Shown in pieces: positions 42,776-51,834 of a stretch of DNA of 64,000 bases. The position numbers were made by a program, and so were the translations under genes. The notes under the pieces were generated by a model, which saw only the letters and a program-made list of their open reading frames with translations, was not told where the DNA came from and made no database searches. Source of the DNA: Halobacteria archaeon HArc-gm2 (GTDB lineage Archaea; Halobacteriota; Halobacteria; Halobacteriales; Haloarculaceae); assembly GCA_025517465.1 (NCBI GenBank), contig JAOPKE010000002.1, positions 186,001 through 250,000 of the forward strand, written 5' to 3'. Numbering within the stretch: the stretch's first letter is position 1; each line of letters begins with the position of its first letter.

Positions 42776-44605
42776 CTATGGCGCGTAGTAATACTCTCCA
42801 TCCCGCTTTTGCTGCCTGTCCAACTGACTCCCGGGCTTGTTGATACGCGGTCGGGAGGTCCGCTCGTCGCGCCTGAAGGTCACGTCCAGGTTCGCGAGGA
42901 ACTCGTTCATCCCTTCGCGCATCCCCACGGGGGGACTGGCCTGACCGTGGTGGGCGGGCTCGCCGTCGAAGACGAGCAGGCGGTCCGACAGCAGGTCGAT
43001 CATGTAGATGTCGTGGTCGATGACCATCGCCGTGGCATCGTGGTTCTCGGCGTAGCGGCGGATGGCGCTGGTCGCGAGCACGCGCTGCTCGACGTCGAGG
43101 TGGGCCGACGGCTCGTCCAGGAGGTAGAGGTCGGCGTCCTTCGACAGGCAGGCGGCGATGGCGACGCGCTGGCGCTCCCCGCCGGAGAGGTCGTCGAGGT
43201 TCTGCTCCATGATGGAGCTGAGCTGGAGGGGCTGGGAGATCTCGGTGTTCCAGTACGACGAGCCGAAGTCGTCGGTGATGGATGCCAGGAACGCGTCGAC
43301 GCGCATCGGCTGGTCGATCTCGATGTACTGGGGCTTGTAGGCGATGTCGAGTTCCGTGTCGACCTCGCCCTCGTCGGGTTCGAGACGGCCGGCGAGCATC
43401 TTGGCGAACGTCGACTTCCCGATGCCGTTCGGGCCGACGACGCCGAGCACCTCGCTCTCGCGGATGTCGCCGCCCTCGACTTCGAGCGAGAACTCGCCCT
43501 CGCCGTAGGACTTGACGAGGTCGGGGTACTCGATGACGACGTCACCGGTCGAGGTCGAGCGCGGAGCGTGCTCCTCGAACTCGATCTCCGTCTGCCGGAT
43601 CCGCATGTTCTCGTTGTCGAGGTAGCCGCCGAGGTACTCGTTGATGCCGCCCTTCGTCGACTTCGGGCTGGTGATGATACCGTAGGCGCCCGGCTCACCG
43701 TAGGCGACGTGGAGCGCGTCCGTGAGGAGGTCCAGAATCGCCAGGTCGTGCTCGACGACCAGCATCGAGCGGTCCTCCTCCTCGGCGAGTTCCTGGATGA
43801 GCTGTGCGGCGGTCATCCGCTGGCCGATGTCGAGGTACGGCGTTATCTCGTCGAGGAAGTAGAAGTCGGCGTCGCGGGCCAGCGTGGCGACGAGGGCGAC
43901 GCGCTGCAACTCGCCGCCGGAGAGGTTGTCGATGTGGTTGTCCAGCACCGGCTCGATACCGACCCGCTCGACCAGGTCGTCGAGCGCGCCGCGCTCGTCG
44001 GTCGCTTCGAGCAGGTCCCGCGTCGGGCCGTCGAACTGGTCGGGGATCTGGTCGACGTACTGGGGCTTGCGCGCGACGGTGACGTCGCCCTCGCGCAGGT
44101 CCTCCAGGTAGTTCTGGAGCTCCGTCCCGCGGTAGCGGTCGAGCACCTCGTCCCAGGACGGTTCCTCGCCGTACTTCCCCAGATTGGGGGCCAACTCGTC
44201 GGCGAGGATGTGGACGGCGGTCGTCTTCCCGATGCCGTTCGGTCCCAGAATACCGGTGACGCGCCCTTCCTGGGGCGCGGGCAGACCGTACAGCGCGAAG
44301 GAGTTCTCGCCGAAGCGGTGGACCGGCTCGTCGTTCAGTTCCTGCGGGAGGTTGATGATCTCGATGGCGTCGAAGGGGCACTTCTCGACGCAGATCCCAC
44401 AGGACTCGCCAAGACAGATCTCTTCGGAGATGCGGACCTGGTCGGGGCTCCCCTCGAATTCCTCGCCCTCCTCGTACGTGTCGCCGCGCTTGACGATGCA
44501 CTCCTTGCCCGTCCGGTTGGGCGGGCAGAAGTTCATGCACTCGTAGTTACAGCGGTCGGGCTGGCACCTGTCCAGGTCCACGACCGCGATGCTGTCGTCC
44601 GCCAT
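42776..44605 (-). CDS. Ribosome recycling ATPase RLI/ABCE1
   Basis: 609 residues. Two 4Fe-4S clusters at the N-terminus (CQPDRCNYECMNFCPP and CLGESCGICVEKCP), then ABC domain 1 (Walker A GPNGIGKTTAVH at 121-132, signature LSGGELQRVALV) and ABC domain 2 (GPNGIGKSTFAK, LSGGERQRVAIAA, LLDEPSAHLD). Splits 70S-like ribosomes after termination with aRF1/Pelota. An essential, universally conserved archaeal protein. It is followed 1 base upstream by the EMC6-like gene in the same operon. Confidence 0.97.
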   Translation of the reverse strand: MADDSIAVVDLDRCQPDRCNYECMNFCPPNRTGKECIVKRGDTYEEGEEFEGSPDQVRISEEICLGESCGICVEKCPFDAIEIINLPQELNDEPVHRFGENSFALYGLPAPQEGRVTGILGPNGIGKTTAVHILADELAPNLGKYGEEPSWDEVLDRYRGTELQNYLEDLREGDVTVARKPQYVDQIPDQFDGPTRDLLEATDERGALDDLVERVGIEPVLDNHIDNLSGGELQRVALVATLARDADFYFLDEITPYLDIGQRMTAAQLIQELAEEEDRSMLVVEHDLAILDLLTDALHVAYGEPGAYGIITSPKSTKGGINEYLGGYLDNENMRIRQTEIEFEEHAPRSTSTGDVVIEYPDLVKSYGEGEFSLEVEGGDIRESEVLGVVGPNGIGKSTFAKMLAGRLEPDEGEVDTELDIAYKPQYIEIDQPMRVDAFLASITDDFGSSYWNTEISQPLQLSSIMEQNLDDLSGGERQRVAIAACLSKDADLYLLDEPSAHLDVEQRVLATSAIRRYAENHDATAMVIDHDIYMIDLLSDRLLVFDGEPAHHGQASPPVGMREGMNEFLANLDVTFRRDERTSRPRINKPGSQLDRQQKRDGEYYYAP

Positions 44606-44606
44606 C

Positions 44607-44906
44607 TTAGAGTGCAGACGCCAGGAGGATGCCCCACGAGACGAACCACAGCGCGAAGGTCATGAACGCGACGTAGACCTTGTCCTTCGTCCCGAGGCCG
44701 TCGTATTCGATCCCGAGCACGTGCAGGATGGGGAACTGGACGAGGATCGCGATCGCGAGGACCCCGATGCCGATCTGGCTCTTCGGGTCACCCCCGGCGA
44801 CCGCGTTGGACGCGACGCCAGCCGCGAGCCCCGCCACCGCGGCTATCGTCGTGACCGTGAGCCCGCGCATGTGCGCGCTCATCTCGTCGACCGTTTCCGT
44901 AGCCAT
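44607..44906 (-). CDS. EMC6-like membrane protein
   Basis: 99 residues with three hydrophobic helices (TVTTIAAVAGLAAGVASNAV, GIGVLAIAILVQFPILHVLG, VYVAFMTFALWFVSWGILLA), a short cytosolic N-terminus. Layout and position next to RLI match the haloarchaeal protein usually called EMC6-like, a possible insertase partner. Its stop is one base from the RLI start, so they are cotranscribed. ATG 44906 is the fitting start. Confidence 0.78.
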   Translation of the reverse strand: MATETVDEMSAHMRGLTVTTIAAVAGLAAGVASNAVAGGDPKSQIGIGVLAIAILVQFPILHVLGIEYDGLGTKDKVYVAFMTFALWFVSWGILLASAL

Positions 44907-45064
44907 GGTGGTGTCTCGGCTACGAGGCACCAAAAGCCGCCCGATCCGTGCGAGCGCTGTCGACCCCGTCGAACACTCCCATCGTCGTAGAAACCTGCAC
45001 CCTCCCCGACGACGCGACCCCACGATCACCCACTCGCGACGGGTTCACCGGCCTGACTCCTCAA

Positions 45065-45073
45065 TCTTTATGG
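45065..45073 (+). promoter_or_regulatory. Putative TATA box for the winged-helix gene
   Basis: TCTTTATGG, 22-30 bases before the ATG at 45095; typical leaderless spacing. Confidence 0.5.
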
Positions 45074-45094
45074 AGCCTGCGCCTCTCCGACCAG

Positions 45095-45367
45095 ATGATG
45101 ACTGATTCCGACGGGGAGGCCATCGCAGACCTTCCACCGAGCGCGAAGCTCGTCTACAAGGTTCTGGAGTACGACGGCCCGCTTACCCAGAAGGGCATCG
45201 TCCAGGAGTCGATGCTCTCGGCGCGGACCGTTCGCTACGCCCTCGAACGCCTCGACGAAGTTGGCGTCATCGAGGAGGACGTCTACTTCGCCGACGCCCG
45301 ACAGAACCTCTACGAGATCGTCGAACCGGACGAGGCCGAACAGGCCGACGCGGCCGTTTCCGACTGA
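45095..45367 (+). CDS. Winged-helix (MarR/HTH) regulator, small
   Basis: 90 residues, all one winged helix: LPPSAKLVYKVLEYDGPLTQ, KGIVQESMLSARTVRYALER, LDEVGVIEEDVYFADARQNL. The tail is acidic (DEAEQADAAVSD). Common in haloarchaea as a single-domain HTH protein. It diverges from the RLI operon and converges with the USP gene. Target unknown. Second ATG at 45098 is an alternative start. Confidence 0.87.
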   Translation: MMTDSDGEAIADLPPSAKLVYKVLEYDGPLTQKGIVQESMLSARTVRYALERLDEVGVIEEDVYFADARQNLYEIVEPDEAEQADAAVSD

Positions 45368-45381
45368 CGCGACCGGCTCTC

Positions 45382-45891
45382 TCAGACTGCTTCTTCTACT
45401 TTCACGCCGCCGCAGCTGTTGCACTTGGTTATCTCGGTCTCGGTGTAGTAACGTTCGCCACACGACGCACAGACGAAGGTGGGGGCGCCGGCGACGTCGT
45501 CGCCGGTGATAGTCACCGGGAGGTCCGCGCCGAGCGTCACCGCCTGGCTGACGCTGCCGAACAGGAGCGCGCCGACTCGCGACCGCTTTCGCCCGCCCAC
45601 GACGATGGCATCGGCGCGTAAATCCTCGGCCGCGGCGAGGATCTCGTCGACGGGGTCGCCCGCCGCGCTCTCGCGTCGGACGGCGATTTCCTGGTCCTCG
45701 AGTATCTCCCTGGCTCGCTTACCCGCGGTGAGTTGCGTCGGCGTCGTGTCGTCGGCGCGCTCGTCGTCGTCGAAGACGTGCAAGAGTACCACTTCCACGC
45801 TCTCGGCCGCGTCGGGAAGCGTCGTCACGGCACGGGCCTGAGAGGCCGCCCGTTCCTCGTTCGTGTCGATGGGCACCAGTACGCGGTACAT
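45382..45891 (-). CDS. Universal stress protein fused to a zinc ribbon
   Basis: 169 residues. The USP fold covers ~1-135 (MYRVLVPIDTNEERAASQAR, VEVVLLHVFDDDE, DAIVVGGRKRSRVGALLFGS, SVSQAVTLGADLPVTI), with the ATP-binding pattern G-x2-G-x9-G(S) partly seen (VVGGRKRSRVGALLFGSVSQ). A C-terminal zinc ribbon follows (FVCASCGERYYTETEITKCN, then SCGG). The added ribbon may bind nucleic acid or a partner. Likely a soluble stress adaptor. Confidence 0.88.
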   Translation of the reverse strand: MYRVLVPIDTNEERAASQARAVTTLPDAAESVEVVLLHVFDDDERADDTTPTQLTAGKRAREILEDQEIAVRRESAAGDPVDEILAAAEDLRADAIVVGGRKRSRVGALLFGSVSQAVTLGADLPVTITGDDVAGAPTFVCASCGERYYTETEITKCNSCGGVKVEEAV

Positions 45892-46053
45892 ACGACACGT
45901 TGGCGTGTGACACACTTCGTTATACAGCGGGGTCGCGAGAGTAACGTGTGGTTAGCGACTCAGGCGGGTCACGCTACGTCCTCGCCCGCCGCCGCGCTGG
46001 CCGCCGCCACGGAGTGTGGTACGTTTACGGGACAGCCGGTGCAAGGGTAGCCC

Positions 46054-47028
46054 ATGGAAACGACTCCGCTCGGAGCGACCGGTGAACAGGTCAGTGCGCT
46101 GTGTCTCGGAACGATGTACTTCGGCTCCAGCGTCGACCGCGAGACCTCGTTCGACATCCTCGACCGCTACTACGAGGCCGGCGGTCGCTTCCTCGACACC
46201 GCGAACATCTACGCGACGTGGGTCGACGGCTACGACGAGCCCGAGAGCGAACCCCTCGTCGGGGAGTGGCTCGCCGACCGGGGCGTCCGCGAGGAGATGA
46301 CCGTCGCCACCAAGGTCGGCTTCGGCTACGGCGACGTCGACCGGGAACTCGACCCCGAGACGGTCCACCAGGAGGTCGACCGCAGTCGCGAGCGCCTCGG
46401 CATCGAGACCATCGACCTCCTCTACGCGCACGTGGACGACCCCGACACACCCCAGACCGACGTGATGGGCACGTTCGCCGACGTCGTCGACGACGGGGCG
46501 GTCCGCCACCTCGGCGCGAGCAACTTCCCCGCCTGGCGGATCGCCCGCGCCAACCGCATCGCTGCCGAACGAGACTGGCCGCGCTTCGAGTGCGTCCAGC
46601 CCCGCTTCTCCTACCTGATCCCCGACCGCGACGCTGACTTCGACGCCCAGCTCCCGACGACGGACGAACTCGTCGACTACTGCGCCCAGGCCGACCTGAG
46701 CGTCCTCCCGTACTCGCCGACGCTCCAGGGGTGCTACGGCCGCGACGACCGCTCGATTCCGGAGGGCTACGTCCGCACCGAGAACCGCCTGAAGATGCGG
46801 CTCGTCTCGGAACTCGCAGAACGGAAGGGCGTGAACGGCAACGCCGTCGCCCTGGCCTGGATGGTCGGCCGCGACCAGCCGACGGTCCCCGTCGTCGGCT
46901 GTAGCTCGGTCGACCAGTTCGAAGAGAACCTCGCCGCGCTGGACGTTTCCTTCACCGACGAAGAGCAGCGCCGCCTCGACGCTATCGAGCGCTACGGCTT
47001 CGACGAGTGGGACCTGCGCGAAGTGTAG
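46054..47028 (+). CDS. Aldo/keto reductase, long (AKR11/YghZ-like) type
   Basis: 324 residues. LGATGEQVSALCLGTMYFGS, GGRFLDTANIYATWVDGYDE (Asp and Tyr), VATKVGFGYGDVDREL (Lys), IDLLYAHVDDPDTPQTDVMG (His), HLGASNFPAWRIARANR, VPVVGCSSVDQFEENLAALD. The length and the GCSSVDQ motif set it in the group of NADP-linked reductases with an extended C-terminus. Third AKR of the window. It stands alone, upstream of the large secreted protease. Confidence 0.92.
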   Translation: METTPLGATGEQVSALCLGTMYFGSSVDRETSFDILDRYYEAGGRFLDTANIYATWVDGYDEPESEPLVGEWLADRGVREEMTVATKVGFGYGDVDRELDPETVHQEVDRSRERLGIETIDLLYAHVDDPDTPQTDVMGTFADVVDDGAVRHLGASNFPAWRIARANRIAAERDWPRFECVQPRFSYLIPDRDADFDAQLPTTDELVDYCAQADLSVLPYSPTLQGCYGRDDRSIPEGYVRTENRLKMRLVSELAERKGVNGNAVALAWMVGRDQPTVPVVGCSSVDQFEENLAALDVSFTDEEQRRLDAIERYGFDEWDLREV

Positions 47029-47186
47029 GATCGGTACACCGGGAAACCGGATTCGCTCGTCTCTTCTGACCGTTTCGCGTTTTCGTCGGTGAGCGGCCGC
47101 CACCGCCGACCGTCGTGTCGTCGCTGAATCTCCGGGGCGCCTCTCAGCATTCCCTAAGACGTCCGTGTGTTGAATCCGAACGATAA

Positions 47187-47195
47187 GATATTAAT
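47187..47195 (+). promoter_or_regulatory. Putative TATA box for the giant subtilase-like gene
   Basis: GATATTAAT in an AT-rich stretch (47180-47230) 36-44 bases before ATG 47231. This is the strongest local AT enrichment in the window's promoters. Confidence 0.55.
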
Positions 47196-47230
47196 ACAAA
47201 TGGCAATAAGACAACATCTACTTGACATAT

Positions 47231-50200
47231 ATGACAACTCAACTGGAAAATGTGTCTACGTGTGCGTTCGCCTGCCTGCTGGTCGTGGCAGCGATGGCGG
47301 GATCAGGTGTCGCGACCGGAGCGTCGGCGACCCCGGCGTCTGCGGTTGAGGACACGACCCAGCCACCATCGTCGAACCACGCTCAGGCCGTCCAGGCGAG
47401 TCCGGAGACCGACTCCGGTGGCGAACCAGCACGAAACGAACAGAGCGCAAACGCTTCCGTCGAACGCGTCACGCTGATAACAGGCGACACTGTGGTCGTG
47501 ACCGAACGGTCGAACGAGACGACCTATCGGGTGCTCGGGTCTAACAACACGACGACGTACGACTCCTCCGAGGGAACGTACGTCATCCCTCACGGCGTCA
47601 ACCTCACCAGGTTCGACCGGGCGCTGTTCAACGTGGACCTGCTCCGTCAGCAGGGGTACACGGACGCGGAATCCGACGCAATTCCGCTCATCGTCCGCTG
47701 GTCGAACCGGACGAACTTCGCCGAGAACAACGAATCCGTGACGCGGTCACGCCGGACCGCGCGTCACCACCTGTCGCTGCCGAGCATCAACGGGACGGCG
47801 ATTCGCGTCAACAAGACCCGGGCGGGTTCTGTCTACCGAAAACTGGCGGCGAGCCCTGACGTCCAGACGGTGTACTACGACGCGAAAGTCAGGTCATCGG
47901 CCACGCCCGCGATCGAAGCGGTCGGCGCCGACCGGGCGCGCGAACAATTCGACGTGACGGGTGAGGGAGTCCGCGTCGCCGTCCTCGACTCCGGCGTCGA
48001 CGAGACCCACCCGGCGATCAACGGGTCGGAAGTCGGCGAAGTGGACCTGACCGACGAGGGGACGACCCGTGACCTCGCCGGGCACGGAACGAACGCCGCG
48101 AGCATTATCACCGGCAACGACACGACCGGAAACGAGACCTTCGTTGGTGTCGCACCGGATTCGTCGATACTCGACGTCCGCGTGCTGGACGAACATGGAT
48201 ACGGGTCAGTTTCTAACGTGATCCTGGGCATCGAGTACGCCACCAGCAACGACGCGGACGTCATCTCGATGAGCCTCGGAATGCCGCCGAACACGACTCG
48301 AAGTGAGGACGTGACCAGGGAACAGGTGAAGAAAGCCGTCAATCGTAACATCACCGTCGTCGCGTCCGGGGGCGAATTCTCCGGTTACGAGAAAGTCACC
48401 TCGCCGGGAACGCTCAACGAGGTGCTTACGGTCGGCATCGCTACGGCTGCCGGTTCCGTCCCCGATGGGACGCCCAAGGGGCCCACGCCGCTGGGACAGT
48501 ACGTAAAGCCGGACGTGGTTGCGCCCGGTGATGACGTGCGCAGTGCCCGGGCCGGTTCGGACGGGTACGAATCCAGAGACGGAACGTCGTTCGCAGCGCC
48601 AGCAGCGTCTGGGACCGCCGCACTGGCCACGGAGGTACATCCGAACTGGACTCCCGACCGGATCCGGAACGCGATCACCACTAGCGCCGATCCAATCGAC
48701 GACGAGGACGTCTACTCGCAAGGCGCCGGCCAACTTAACGCGACTGCGGCTCTCGACGTGGAAATCGTCGCCGACCCGGCGACGGTGGATTTCGGGCGAA
48801 TCTCGCCGAACGAGTCGGCGACGAGAACGGTGACCGTGCACAACCTCGGCGAGGAGACGAAGACCATCGAACTCTCTGCCACGGCGACGGAGATCGATTC
48901 AGGTGAACGGGGTCATGTCGCTGTCAACCGGTCGACGCTCACGATAGCGCCGAACGGTTCGGCCCGGTTCGAACTGGCGGCGAACACGGACGAAGTGGAC
49001 GATGGTACGTACTCCGGACGTATCGATCTCGGCGACGCGACGGCCGTCTTCGGATACGTGATAGATCCCGAGCGGAGCGAGGAAACGACCGTCACAGTCA
49101 CCAAACGCGGACTGGGGAACGTCAGCGGTGATAGCGTCTCGCTCCTCCACGAGGAGAGCATGACGCTCTATGGACCGAAGCCGATCGACGGCGGCTACGT
49201 CACCTTCAAGACCGATTTGTCCGGCAACTACACCGCCTTCTCGACGGGCACTCACGACGGCCAACCCGTGATTACGGTCGCCCACGGGACGGCAGAGGGA
49301 ACGGTCGTCTTGGACGAGCGAGATACCGTCGAGCGAGACCTCGATGCGTCATCCCTCTCTGAATCGGGAGCATCGGTCCACAATCGAACAGTCGGCGTGG
49401 TCGCGACATACGGGTCGGAACTCGACGCCCAGGTCGCAGTCGATGACGCAGACGCCGCCGCTGTCCGCGTCAGCCCCGATACGGGAGCGACCTACACTGT
49501 CCGTCGCGTCCTGACTGTTGGGTCTAGAGGGGCTGGCTTCGATACGCCGAAGATCTACCACCTGAAGACAGTCGACGGAAACGTGACCGAATCACGGACA
49601 CGTTCGGTGGACGTCGACGAACTGGCCACGTACAACGTCAGTTACTACCGAGGGAATCCGAACGAGTCGTATTCGGCAACGGTCTCTGCCGATCAACTCT
49701 ATCCGGACTGGTACGAGGTATCCGATACCTCCGACAGCGTGGGATCCCGGTTCCAGCAGACCATCTACGTCTCCCCTAACGTGGCCCAGTATCACGCCGC
49801 CAGCGGCGATGCGTGGGTGGCCGATTCGGTACCGCTCGTCCGAACGTTCGAGGGTAGTGACGCGGTCTCCGCGTCCGTTCGCAAACACCCGTTCCGGTCG
49901 AAACTGGGCTCGTGGTCGGTGAACGACTCGGCGTTCAGCGCGGAGGTCTTTCCCACTGTCGGGCAAGGTCCCGGCGGGTACGTCGTCGATAATAATCCTG
50001 CGGAGCGATACGAGGTCGGGATAAACGGAGACCGAGTCTCCTCGTTCGAACTGAACAGGCCGACGGCGTCTGTGTCCGAGACACACGAAGACATCGAGTC
50101 GGTGTCGCTCACCGTCCGCGACCGCAACGCCGTCTCACCGCTCTCGAATCGAACTGTCACGACGTTCAGCGCGACGACTGACGGCGAAGACGACCGACCG

Positions 50201-51688
50201 CCTGCCGTCCCGGACGTCTCCTTCGAGTCCCAGAGCGCGAGCAACGTCGTGCCGAATGAAACACTCGCGATGGACGTCTCCGCCACTGACGCCGGCAGCG
50301 GGGTCGAGAACGTCACCACCTACGTCGCGGAGCGAGACAGCGATGGGAGTCCGTCGACGACGCCATTCGAGAACGAAAGTGGGTGGCGGGAAGTGGAACT
50401 GACGCGCACTGGTGAGGGCCAGTACACGGCTCACCTCGACGAGTCGAACTACCGCGGCGCACTCAGCGTTGCCTTGCGCGTCACGGACGAGGCCGGCAAC
50501 GCCGTCGAGACGACTGCCATCGACGGGGTCGTCGTCGGGAGCCGCGTCCCGACCGCGACCGGTCGGCCGAACGCCACGCTGGTCGGCGTCGACGACCCGA
50601 CCGTTACGCTGGACGCGAGCGGGTCCTACGACGACGCGTCCATCGAGCGGTACGAATGGGACGTCGACGGCGACGGCGAGGTCGACGAGACGACGACGGC
50701 GCCGGCAGTGACAGGCGCGTTCTCCGACACGGGAACGACGGAGCCGACGGTGACGGTCGTCGACACGCACGGCTTCGAGCACACGACAACGCTCGCGCCG
50801 GTCACCACCGTCGAGTCGGTTCCCACGAACGTGACCGACTCGCCGCAGGTGCTCCTCGCCGACGCCACCGCTGTCGGCGAGCGGCTGGCCGCAGACCACG
50901 CTGCCAGCGACGACCCGCACGTCTCGCGCGCCCTCGACGAGATCCGGGACGCGCGGTCGGGCTACGGCGACCCGGTGCACGCCGAATCGACTGACCCGCT
51001 CGTCGACCAGTCCCAGGCCGTCCAGGCGCTGCTGGCCGGCAGTACCAGCGGCGGCGAGACGACCGCCGAACGGGCGGACGGCGTCCGCCGGATGGCGGCG
51101 CTCGTCCACGAGGCGGCTCGAACCACGGTCGCGATGGAGCGCCACGAGACGCGTCGACAGCTCGAACGCAGTCGAGACGACCTCTCGTCGGGGACGGCCG
51201 ACGAGGTAGAGCGCAAACTCGACGCCGCCGACCGCGCGGTCGAGCGGGCCGAGCAGATCCGCACCGAGGCCGACTCGGCCGACGCGGACCTGACGTCCAG
51301 CCTGCGTGCGTACAAGCGCTCCGTCGACCAGCTAAAGGTCGCCTGGGAGCGCGTCCACCAGGCCCAGGAGAAACTCGACCGCGACTCCGAAACTCCGACG
51401 GCAACCGAGGTCGGCACAACCGAACCGCCGGGAACCACCACGCCAACGGACCGAACACCGGCGACGACCACCCAGGAGAACGAGACCGACGTGACAGAGA
51501 CCGAAACGGAAACGCCGACCCCGCCGACCAGGACGCAGACGCCGACCGACGTGACCGAGACAGCCTCGGAAACGACGACCGTCGACGAGACCACGACGAC
51601 TGCCACACCGACGCCGCCGGAGAACGTGACGTCGGCAGAGAGACCGACAGCAGAGGACGACGGTACCCGGACGACCGCCGCAGGCTAG
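47231..51688 (+). CDS. Secreted subtilase-like (S8) surface protein with PKD and coiled-coil regions
   Basis: 1485 residues. Sec signal (CAFACLLVVAAMAGSGVATG), then a propeptide-like region (~45-225). The S8 domain has Asp253 (VAVLDSGVDETHPAI), His285 (DLAGHGTNAASI) and Ser453 (DGTSFAAPAASG). The usual oxyanion-hole Asn (A/S-G-N) is replaced: VVASGGEF gives Gly381. Beta-sandwich domains follow, including a DUF11-like 'TVTVHNLGEETKTIELSA' block and a PKD-like fold at ~1110-1195 (VTLDASGSYDDASIERYEWD). The C-terminus is helical (~1260-1390) and then Thr/Pro/Glu-rich. Neither a C-terminal TM helix nor PGF motif is seen, unusual for such a tail. It may be released or bound to the S-layer. Start ATG 47231; TTG 47222 is an unlikely alternative. 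Confidence 0.9.
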   Translation: MTTQLENVSTCAFACLLVVAAMAGSGVATGASATPASAVEDTTQPPSSNHAQAVQASPETDSGGEPARNEQSANASVERVTLITGDTVVVTERSNETTYRVLGSNNTTTYDSSEGTYVIPHGVNLTRFDRALFNVDLLRQQGYTDAESDAIPLIVRWSNRTNFAENNESVTRSRRTARHHLSLPSINGTAIRVNKTRAGSVYRKLAASPDVQTVYYDAKVRSSATPAIEAVGADRAREQFDVTGEGVRVAVLDSGVDETHPAINGSEVGEVDLTDEGTTRDLAGHGTNAASIITGNDTTGNETFVGVAPDSSILDVRVLDEHGYGSVSNVILGIEYATSNDADVISMSLGMPPNTTRSEDVTREQVKKAVNRNITVVASGGEFSGYEKVTSPGTLNEVLTVGIATAAGSVPDGTPKGPTPLGQYVKPDVVAPGDDVRSARAGSDGYESRDGTSFAAPAASGTAALATEVHPNWTPDRIRNAITTSADPIDDEDVYSQGAGQLNATAALDVEIVADPATVDFGRISPNESATRTVTVHNLGEETKTIELSATATEIDSGERGHVAVNRSTLTIAPNGSARFELAANTDEVDDGTYSGRIDLGDATAVFGYVIDPERSEETTVTVTKRGLGNVSGDSVSLLHEESMTLYGPKPIDGGYVTFKTDLSGNYTAFSTGTHDGQPVITVAHGTAEGTVVLDERDTVERDLDASSLSESGASVHNRTVGVVATYGSELDAQVAVDDADAAAVRVSPDTGATYTVRRVLTVGSRGAGFDTPKIYHLKTVDGNVTESRTRSVDVDELATYNVSYYRGNPNESYSATVSADQLYPDWYEVSDTSDSVGSRFQQTIYVSPNVAQYHAASGDAWVADSVPLVRTFEGSDAVSASVRKHPFRSKLGSWSVNDSAFSAEVFPTVGQGPGGYVVDNNPAERYEVGINGDRVSSFELNRPTASVSETHEDIESVSLTVRDRNAVSPLSNRTVTTFSATTDGEDDRPPAVPDVSFESQSASNVVPNETLAMDVSATDAGSGVENVTTYVAERDSDGSPSTTPFENESGWREVELTRTGEGQYTAHLDESNYRGALSVALRVTDEAGNAVETTAIDGVVVGSRVPTATGRPNATLVGVDDPTVTLDASGSYDDASIERYEWDVDGDGEVDETTTAPAVTGAFSDTGTTEPTVTVVDTHGFEHTTTLAPVTTVESVPTNVTDSPQVLLADATAVGERLAADHAASDDPHVSRALDEIRDARSGYGDPVHAESTDPLVDQSQAVQALLAGSTSGGETTAERADGVRRMAALVHEAARTTVAMERHETRRQLERSRDDLSSGTADEVERKLDAADRAVERAEQIRTEADSADADLTSSLRAYKRSVDQLKVAWERVHQAQEKLDRDSETPTATEVGTTEPPGTTTPTDRTPATTTQENETDVTETETETPTPPTRTQTPTDVTETASETTTVDETTTTATPTPPENVTSAERPTAEDDGTRTTAAG

Positions 51689-51834
51689 TCGCCTGCCATC
51701 CCGTTTCTACGCGTTCGACTGCTGGATCCGTCGTCTCGTAGAAAGCCCAGAGCTCCGCCGGAAATATCGCCGGAAACAGTCCGAATCCGAAGTTCGCGAG
51801 GACGACGTTCGCTCCGCTCGCGGTATGCTCGTCG

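Noticed and set aside
42193-42788. Plus-strand frames of 113-140 codons after RLI
   Set aside because: They translate a low-complexity CTTCGCTC-type block into Ser/Leu/Arg-rich sequence, not a plausible protein.
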